A stretch of DNA of 64,000 nt from Solibacillus sp040273735. GTDB lineage: Bacteria; Bacillota; Bacilli; Bacillales_A; Planococcaceae. How positions within the stretch are numbered: position 1 is the stretch's first letter; each line of letters begins with the position of its first letter. Location: the NCBI RefSeq assembly GCF_040273735.1, contig NZ_JBELZM010000012.1:71520-135519 (forward strand), read 5' to 3'. The position numbers and the translations under genes were made by a program. Shown piece by piece: positions 59,221 through 64,000 of this stretch. The notes under the pieces are model-generated. The model saw only the letters and a program-made list of their open reading frames with translations, was not told where the DNA came from and did not search any database.

Positions 59221-59553
59221 CTATCCTCCGAAACTTTTCGTGCCACTGCCAAAACCTGAACTAGATTTTGCGGCCTTAAAGCTATCGCTGTTTTTATAAT
59301 TTATGTAGCTGCTGTCACTGCTTAGTGCCGATTTATTATTGAAATATCTTCCCCCATAATAATAAGCGCCGTAATGTCCCGAACGGCTTTCGTCGCATCG
59401 CCACACACCTTCTTCTTCCGACCAGTCCCAATCTCTGCAGCTTTGGTCTGTAGGCTTTGGCGGTAAACTGCTATTTGAAGTACCGCAGCCGGCCAAACTT
59501 AATGTAAGCGCTGTTGCTGAAACGCCGGCCATTAATTTCTTCGTCTTCTCCAT
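59221..59553 (-). CDS. Lipoprotein, first gene of the ATP-grasp/DUF350 operon
   Basis: A 110-residue lipoprotein with signal peptide KKLMAGVSATALTLSLAGCG (lipobox SLAGC), a compact Cys/Trp segment DQSCRDWDWSEEEGVWRCDE and a Tyr/Gly/Ser-rich tail (HYGAYYYGGRYFNN, FGSGTKSFGG). The two cysteines 17 residues apart could form a disulfide outside the cell. Its low-complexity tail recalls the lipoproteins that accompany DUF350 and YgiC-like proteins elsewhere. Function unknown. It precedes DUF350 by 16 bases. Confidence 0.82.
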   Translation of the reverse strand: MEKTKKLMAGVSATALTLSLAGCGTSNSSLPPKPTDQSCRDWDWSEEEGVWRCDESRSGHYGAYYYGGRYFNNKSALSSDSSYINYKNSDSFKAAKSSSGFGSGTKSFGG

Positions 59554-59644
59554 CTGTCTTAGCCTCCATTTCCTTTCTTCTTAATCGTACGTTTCAATAG
59601 TAAGAAAAGATTCTAGAAATTTAAATTTTGGTACTTCAGTGGAA

Positions 59645-59674
59645 TAAAAAAATCCTGTACAAGAAAACAGGATT
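59645..59674 (-). terminator. Intrinsic terminator of the 59697 gene
   Basis: ATCCTGT pairs with ACAGGAT across 59652-59673, followed by six to seven T residues on the minus strand. Confidence 0.8.
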
Positions 59675-59696
59675 CTTACTTATTTGCACTTGTGTT

Positions 59697-59894
59697 TTAT
59701 TTATTCAGAAACAAAAGTAAGTAGCTCCCCGCACAACCATACAATGCGATTTGCGTAACCAAGTAAATTCCGCGTTCAGTTGAGGTTAGCTTTTTTTCTT
59801 TCTCCATTTTTCTAAAATGCCAATAAAAATATATACCACATATGAGGAGGATTGCTCCCGAAATCTGAAAGGCATTTTCCAATAAGTTAACCAA
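59697..59894 (-). CDS. Small two-helix membrane protein
   Basis: A 65-residue protein with hydrophobic segments at about 8-26 and 43-62 and a basic loop HFRKMEKEKKLTSTERG. It starts with TTG at 59894, six bases after AGGAGG. It is last in a unit with the methyltransferase gene 36 bases upstream and ends in a terminator. No family recognised. Confidence 0.7.
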   Translation of the reverse strand: MVNLLENAFQISGAILLICGIYFYWHFRKMEKEKKLTSTERGIYLVTQIALYGCAGSYLLLFLNK

Positions 59895-59930
59895 AAACCC
59901 CCTCCTATTCTTTAACAGCTGGTATTCAAC

Positions 59931-60644
59931 TCATTTCACACAATGAAATATAAACGACTTTGCCTGATTAGTAGCTGGCTGTAACTTGAAATCCTCATAT
60001 GTGTTCACTGTCGCAAAGCCCGCTTTTTTCAGTGAGTACAAAATTTCTTCCAGGCTACGGAATATTAGCTGGACCTTTGCTTCGTGTGTAATACCCGTAT
60101 TAACATTTCTGATTTTTTCATAAAAGGTAAAAACATTGCGATCTAACCCCTTATATTCATCCCAGTACAGCAAAGGGTCACCAGTATGAACATCTTGGAG
60201 TTCATCTGCTTTCTCATCTTTTTGCCATTCTTCCCATGCTTTTGCTTGAGGGTTCCGTGCATCAAAAATAAAGTGTCCGCCAGGCTTTAAAGCTGTGAAT
60301 ACATCCTGCAGTACATTTTTCCAGCTCTCTTCCGAAATAAAAACCTGTGCTACATTAGCTGTCATTATTACTGCATCATATGAGTTAATTGTTAAGTCCT
60401 GACTATCGCCGATTATCCATGAAACCGACTGCGCATTATCTTTGCTTTGAGCTCGAAGAACGGCTTCTTCATTTGGATCGATTCCAGTCACTTCATAACC
60501 GGCCTTCGCCAATTCTATAGTCACCCGTCCAGTACCACATCCTAGGTCGGCAACTTTTTTAGCTTTTGTTAATTGTATCAACTCCATGAAGAATTCATCT
60601 TCTTTCCCCCATGTATGAAGCTGATCGTAGTAATAGGCAATCAT
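59931..60644 (-). CDS. SAM-dependent methyltransferase (class I)
   Basis: A 237-residue methyltransferase. Motif I is VADLGCGTGRVTIELAKAGY near residue 32, motif II GIDPNEEAV, motif post-I DAVIMTANVAQVF and FDARNPQAK follows. The substrate is unknown, probably a small molecule. It overlaps the upstream small membrane-protein gene by four bases (ATGA), showing translational coupling. Confidence 0.9.
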   Translation of the reverse strand: MIAYYYDQLHTWGKEDEFFMELIQLTKAKKVADLGCGTGRVTIELAKAGYEVTGIDPNEEAVLRAQSKDNAQSVSWIIGDSQDLTINSYDAVIMTANVAQVFISEESWKNVLQDVFTALKPGGHFIFDARNPQAKAWEEWQKDEKADELQDVHTGDPLLYWDEYKGLDRNVFTFYEKIRNVNTGITHEAKVQLIFRSLEEILYSLKKAGFATVNTYEDFKLQPATNQAKSFIFHCVK

Positions 60645-60850
60645 TTAATTTCCCCTGCCTTCCTTTTGAGCATTCGTTCAGTTATTATTCCGACTGCTGC
60701 ACCTACAAATATTGGCAGTAAAGCAATCTCCGTATATGAGAGTGAAATTTTAAATATCAGAAAATCTATGTTAGCTACATAACCGATAAAATATAAAACA
60801 GCCATTGTTGCAAACGAGGCAAGTAATGGAATCCAAAATTCTCTTCCCAT
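60641..60850 (-). CDS. Small two-helix membrane protein coupled to the methyltransferase
   Basis: A 69-residue protein with two hydrophobic segments (about 5-26 and 40-59) and a basic end ERMLKRKAGEIK. GGAGATGA precedes the ATG. It overlaps the methyltransferase start by four bases. Function unknown; a similar small membrane protein ends the same unit. Confidence 0.75.
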   Translation of the reverse strand: MGREFWIPLLASFATMAVLYFIGYVANIDFLIFKISLSYTEIALLPIFVGAAVGIITERMLKRKAGEIK

Positions 60851-60891
60851 TATTTCATCTCCGTTCTATCCTATTTAGTGTCCTCTAACTT

Positions 60892-61800
60892 TTAATCAAC
60901 CAAATTTAATTCTCCCTTATACCAGGTCGGAACAGGATTATTCATACCGTCAAACCATTCCAAAACGTTTTTTGCCTGATTTTTCATTATGTTTAAATCA
61001 TGATCACTGTAATTTGCAGCCCAAGGAATGGATGACAGCATATTACTGCTAATATAAAAAGCAAGTAGAGAGAAAAATTCCATCGGCGGTGTTCCATTAA
61101 AATAACCGTTAAGCTGCCCTGTAGCAAAGTACGGACTAATATCGGCACTCCACACTATCCGATTAAACTCTTCCCACGGGTCTCCATAGTCACTGCGGTT
61201 AAAATCAATTACATACAGCTCTTTCTGTGGGGATATAACCATATTTCCAACATGGTAATCGCCATGGTGAAAACTTTGCTCTCTTCCTTCAAGGAGCTGT
61301 CTGTTCTCTTCGATGTACCGAATGATTTTATCGTCCCCCGGAATTTTTACATCACAATCCTGGTACAGTTTGATTTTACTGTCTGCTTTACGATTAAACC
61401 TTGTTCCCCAGTCTTCCTGCTCTGCTGGTGCAGGAATGCTGTGAATTTGCTTCAGTATCTGCCCTGATTTCACCCCTAGTGAATACTGATCGGCTTCTGT
61501 CAGGTTAGGCAGTATCTGCTCCACGTCCTCTCCGTCACACCATAAGAAAATCGTATAGACACTTTTGCCATTGTCACAAATCCCAAAATCGACAGGCCGT
61601 GACAAAGGCAAGCTCCTTTCAGCTAAACAATTTATGATTTCATATTCACCTTTCTTTTTATCATATTCCGCGATATCGCATATGCGAAGCAACAGCCTCT
61701 CATTTGTAACTGTTTCGATATAGTACTTTTTATCGTCCGACCACCCTTTATGGATCGCTTCAATTTTCTTGAATGTATCGTAGTTTTTTATATCGACCAT
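60892..61800 (-). CDS. Aminoglycoside phosphotransferase-family kinase (APH-like)
   Basis: A 302-residue protein kinase-like phosphotransferase. The Brenner catalytic motif is SFHHGDYHVGNMVISPQKEL (HGDYHxxN) and the metal-binding motif is VIDFNRSDYGDPWEEFNRIV. Some relatives inactivate aminoglycosides or macrolides; others phosphorylate metabolites such as homoserine, choline or fructosamine. Substrate cannot be read here. The ATG at 61798-61800 follows GGAGGAAA; a long in-frame extension upstream to 61947 has no ribosome binding site. It precedes the small-membrane-protein/methyltransferase unit by 41 bases. Confidence 0.88.
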   Translation of the reverse strand: MVDIKNYDTFKKIEAIHKGWSDDKKYYIETVTNERLLLRICDIAEYDKKKGEYEIINCLAERSLPLSRPVDFGICDNGKSVYTIFLWCDGEDVEQILPNLTEADQYSLGVKSGQILKQIHSIPAPAEQEDWGTRFNRKADSKIKLYQDCDVKIPGDDKIIRYIEENRQLLEGREQSFHHGDYHVGNMVISPQKELYVIDFNRSDYGDPWEEFNRIVWSADISPYFATGQLNGYFNGTPPMEFFSLLAFYISSNMLSSIPWAANYSDHDLNIMKNQAKNVLEWFDGMNNPVPTWYKGELNLVD

Positions 61801-61892
61801 AGATTTCCTCCATTTGTTAGTAATTGCTTTTAGTAGTTTAACATATATATGTACATAATTTTCCAAATTCATTAAAATCGATGTTCTAAATT

Positions 61893-62600
61893 TTAAAGTA
61901 AATGCAGATAATATCCGATTAATCCAAATCCGATAAATGTACCGCATAAAATTTTGAAGACTGAAGATTTATGAAGTGCCGGATATAAGATTTCTGATAC
62001 GGTAACTATAAAAATCATCCCCATAGCGAAACTCATGAAGATAGTATTAAGTAACGGATGAACAAGAAAACTACCGATAAAAACCCCCAAAGCTACTGGA
62101 ATCGATACGAGAAGTGAAATTATTAAAACAGTAAATATATTTAATCCAGCCAAAATTAAAGGAATAAACAAAATTATTCCCTCGGGAATACTATGAAATA
62201 AAAGTGTTTGAAGTATGGCCTTTGTAAAATCGGGTTCATCATTGGCACCTAACGTTATTCCAACCGGTAAATTGTGAACCGCAAAACTAAGCATTAATAA
62301 TATGCCAGTTCGAATATATATTTTCTTTTTAGCGTGAATTTCTTTATCTTGTTTAAAGTGCACACTACTATGTAGCACTTTGAATAGCATCATCCCTAGA
62401 ATAAATCCAACAATTGTACTTAACCAGCCGCCTGATTCTACAGCTTCCGGGAGTATTTCAAAACTGATTAAACCTAGAATTACCCCTGTACAAAGCGCAT
62501 AAATAATATATGCCTTTTGGTTGATTCCTTTAAAAAGCCAAGCGAGCATGCCTCCAATGAATATGCCTGTTGAAGTCCATAAAAAACCTAGTAGCCACAT
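61893..62600 (-). CDS. ZIP family metal transporter
   Basis: A 235-residue membrane protein with eight helices. The core metal-site helices are seen as HNLPVGITLGANDEPDF (TM4, HNxPxG) and LLFHSIPEGIILFIPLILAG (TM5, HxxPEG), both diagnostic of ZIP transporters that bring Zn2+ or related divalent ions into the cytoplasm. AAAGGTGA precedes the ATG at 62598-62600; a GTG nine bases upstream overlaps it. A Zur-like site was not seen. Confidence 0.92.
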   Translation of the reverse strand: MWLLGFLWTSTGIFIGGMLAWLFKGINQKAYIIYALCTGVILGLISFEILPEAVESGGWLSTIVGFILGMMLFKVLHSSVHFKQDKEIHAKKKIYIRTGILLMLSFAVHNLPVGITLGANDEPDFTKAILQTLLFHSIPEGIILFIPLILAGLNIFTVLIISLLVSIPVALGVFIGSFLVHPLLNTIFMSFAMGMIFIVTVSEILYPALHKSSVFKILCGTFIGFGLIGYYLHLL

Positions 62601-62661
62601 CGATATCACCTTTCACTGAGTATAATTAGTCGTATGGTTAATGAGGATGATTTATGAAAAT

Positions 62662-62701
62662 AAAAAACCGTATTTAAAGTATAAATTTACTTTAAATACG
62701 G
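62662..62701 (-). terminator. Intrinsic terminator of the ABC exporter operon
   Basis: CCGTATTTAAAGTA at 62668-62681 pairs perfectly with TACTTTAAATACGG at 62688-62701, followed by six T residues on the minus strand. Confidence 0.92.
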
Positions 62702-62715
62702 TAAATATAATTTGT

Positions 62716-63393
62716 TTATCCTTCCAGAGTTAACAGTCCGTCTTCCATACGGTAAACTTTGTCGCAAAACTCCAGCATACGTTCATCGTGGGTTACCATA
62801 ATCGCTGCTTTGCTGCGTTCTTTAACTTCTTTTCGGATTTGCTTTACGACTTCAAATGCACGCTTAGAATCTAAACTCGCTGTTGGTTCATCGGCTAAAA
62901 TGATATTTGAATTATTTACAAATGCACGAGCAATCGCAACACGCTGACGTTCCCCGCCAGATAGCTCATTGGGGAATTTTTGGAATTTATCACCTAATCC
63001 TAATTCCGTTAATAATGTTTTCGCAAATTTTGTATCCTCTGATGTTACTTTGCCTTTCATTTTACGGATTAGCAGCAACTGATCTAACACCGTTAAATAT
63101 GGAATTAAGTTTGATGTTTGTAAAATGAATCCAACATCTGTTAAGCGAAAAGCCGATAAATCTTTTTCCTTCATCTTGCCGATATCTGTACCGTTAACAA
63201 GTACTTCGCCTGTCGATGGCTGAAGTAATGCCCCCGCAATCGATAAAAGCGTACTTTTCCCTGAACCTGATGGACCTATAATAGCGATGAACTCACCAGG
63301 GTTTACTGTAAGGGATACATCTTTAAGTGCATCCACTATAGAGTTCCCTTCTTTAAATGATTTTGTTACATTTTTCAGTACTAAACCTGTCAT
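62716..63393 (-). CDS. ABC transporter ATP-binding protein, MacB/LolD type
   Basis: A 225-residue ATPase. Walker A is IIGPSGSGKSTLL near residue 37, the signature is ELSGGERQRVAIARAF, Walker B is IILADEPTASLD and the H-loop is VTHDERML. MacB/LolD/FtsE-type ATPases power FtsX-fold permeases that move peptides, lipids or lipoproteins without crossing in the usual way. It begins immediately after the permease gene stop, so the two are cotranscribed. Confidence 0.95.
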   Translation of the reverse strand: MTGLVLKNVTKSFKEGNSIVDALKDVSLTVNPGEFIAIIGPSGSGKSTLLSIAGALLQPSTGEVLVNGTDIGKMKEKDLSAFRLTDVGFILQTSNLIPYLTVLDQLLLIRKMKGKVTSEDTKFAKTLLTELGLGDKFQKFPNELSGGERQRVAIARAFVNNSNIILADEPTASLDSKRAFEVVKQIRKEVKERSKAAIMVTHDERMLEFCDKVYRMEDGLLTLEG

Positions 63394-64000
63394 TTATTCC
63401 ACTCTCCCAATCGCTGTTAAAGGATCAATTTTTGTCACTTGGCGGGCAGAAATAACAGAACCTAAAACAGATACAATTAATAACACAATCGCATATAAAA
63501 TAACCATTTTAAAGTCTAAGTTAAACGGCATTCCCGCTGGAAAAACAAATGCAGTCAAGTACGTTAATACAATACCAGCAATAATGCTAATTAGTGATAA
63601 CACAAATACTTGTGAAATAATTGATCTTTTAATAAAGCTATCTGATGCACCAATTGCTTTCATGACACCGAACTGCTGTGTTTTTTGCAAAATGAATACA
63701 TAGAAGAATACCGCAATAATAACTGCTGAAATGATGAATAAGAAGGCAAGCATCATATAGATTGTTCCGCTTTCTTCTTTATAACCTGGCATCCCCATTA
63801 CAGCTTCTGATTTTGTAAATGTTTCGATTTCATCAAAGCTGTTTTCGATTTTTTCATCGTCAATGTCTGTACCTTGTAACGCAATCATTGCTACTGGACT
63901 TTCTAAACCATTATCTGATCCTGGTGCTGCAAATGCATAGCTTTGCCAAACGTCTAAGTTTACAAATACACTTGGTAAATGGTTGAACGTTTCCCCTTTT
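63394..64000 (-). CDS. FtsX-type ABC transporter permease, C-terminal part (cut by window edge)
   Basis: About 202 visible codons of a MacB-like permease running off the right end. The last three membrane helices are present, for example GTIYMMLAFLFIISAVIIAV and VLSLISIIAGIVLTYLTAFV, with FGVMKAIGASDSFIKRSIIS between them, the family-conserved cytoplasmic loop. An extracellular region lies at the visible start. The N-terminal helix is outside the window. It pairs with the ATPase gene directly downstream. Confidence 0.9.
   Translation of the reverse strand, partial: KGETFNHLPSVFVNLDVWQSYAFAAPGSDNGLESPVAMIALQGTDIDDEKIENSFDEIETFTKSEAVMGMPGYKEESGTIYMMLAFLFIISAVIIAVFFYVFILQKTQQFGVMKAIGASDSFIKRSIISQVFVLSLISIIAGIVLTYLTAFVFPAGMPFNLDFKMVILYAIVLLIVSVLGSVISARQVTKIDPLTAIGRVE

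Noticed and set aside
60892..61947. Long start for the APH-like kinase at 61947
   Set aside because: The extra 49 residues overlap no conserved region and lack a ribosome binding site, whereas GGAGGAAA precedes the ATG at 61800.

Overview
The window looks like a chromosomal segment of a low-GC, Gram-positive, spore-forming-type Bacillales bacterium, most like Planococcaceae such as Solibacillus or Lysinibacillus. The evidence is A+T-rich intergenic DNA, strong AGGAGG-type ribosome binding sites, frequent TTG/GTG starts, many U-tailed terminators, lipoproteins, SLH-domain surface proteins, a sipS-like signal peptidase and homologues of Bacillus BmrA, BmrC/BmrD, YeeI, YpfJ, YfkJ, YfmS and AhpCF. 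The genus is an inference. I saw no rRNA, tRNA, CRISPR, prophage or insertion sequence. Both ends cut genes: an M3 peptidase at the left and an FtsX-type permease at the right.

Layout. 1-10 kb is a run of minus-strand housekeeping and envelope genes: M3 peptidase, chemoreceptor, YebC family, zinc peptidase, tyrosine phosphatase, acyltransferase, SDR plus RlmA-like methyltransferase, polysaccharide deacetylase, NERD protein and nucleotidase. 10-16 kb holds a TSUP exporter, DinB protein, DNA glycosylase, an orphan oligopeptide-binding lipoprotein and an amidohydrolase/lipoprotein pair. 16.2-20.1 kb is a bmrCD-like heterodimeric drug exporter behind a translated leader peptide and two hairpins, which reads as a ribosome-dependent attenuator. 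20.1-23.4 kb has an MMPL transporter divergent from a MerR/cobalamin-binding regulator, with 11-bp-spaced repeats across the shared promoters. 24-30 kb carries ahpCF behind PerR-like boxes, a tandem pair of 40-residue proteins and an SLH-NlpC/P60 hydrolase. 30-32.6 kb is a MerR-bmrA unit with a 19-bp-spacer promoter.

32.6-42.4 kb has a PadR/DUF4097 envelope-stress-like pair, an oxidoreductase, a PAS-GGDEF-EAL protein, a GNAT-M20-signal peptidase run and a DUF6773-XRE pair. 42.4-50.6 kb is decaying: a frameshifted Nudix gene, a GNAT gene with an internal stop, a DUF2975 gene without a standard start codon and the remnant of an M20 peptidase, among intact small membrane proteins, a soluble chemoreceptor, an SLH protein and a full M20 peptidase. 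50.6-57 kb holds an MFS transporter and two LysR regulators divergent from DMT and TSUP transporters. 56.9-59.6 kb is a five-gene envelope operon: lipoprotein, DUF350, unknown protein, ATP-grasp glutathionylspermidine-synthase-like enzyme and a tiny membrane protein. The right end has a kinase/methyltransferase operon, a ZIP transporter and a MacB/LolD-type ABC exporter.

Themes: drug and lipid export controlled by local regulators (attenuator, MerR, B12-MerR, PadR), cell-surface remodelling and oxidative-stress defence. The best candidates for something new are the leader/attenuator at 16.2-16.6 kb, the CarH-like operator at 22.4 kb, the tandem small proteins at 27.0-27.3 kb and the ATP-grasp/DUF350 operon at 57-59.6 kb.
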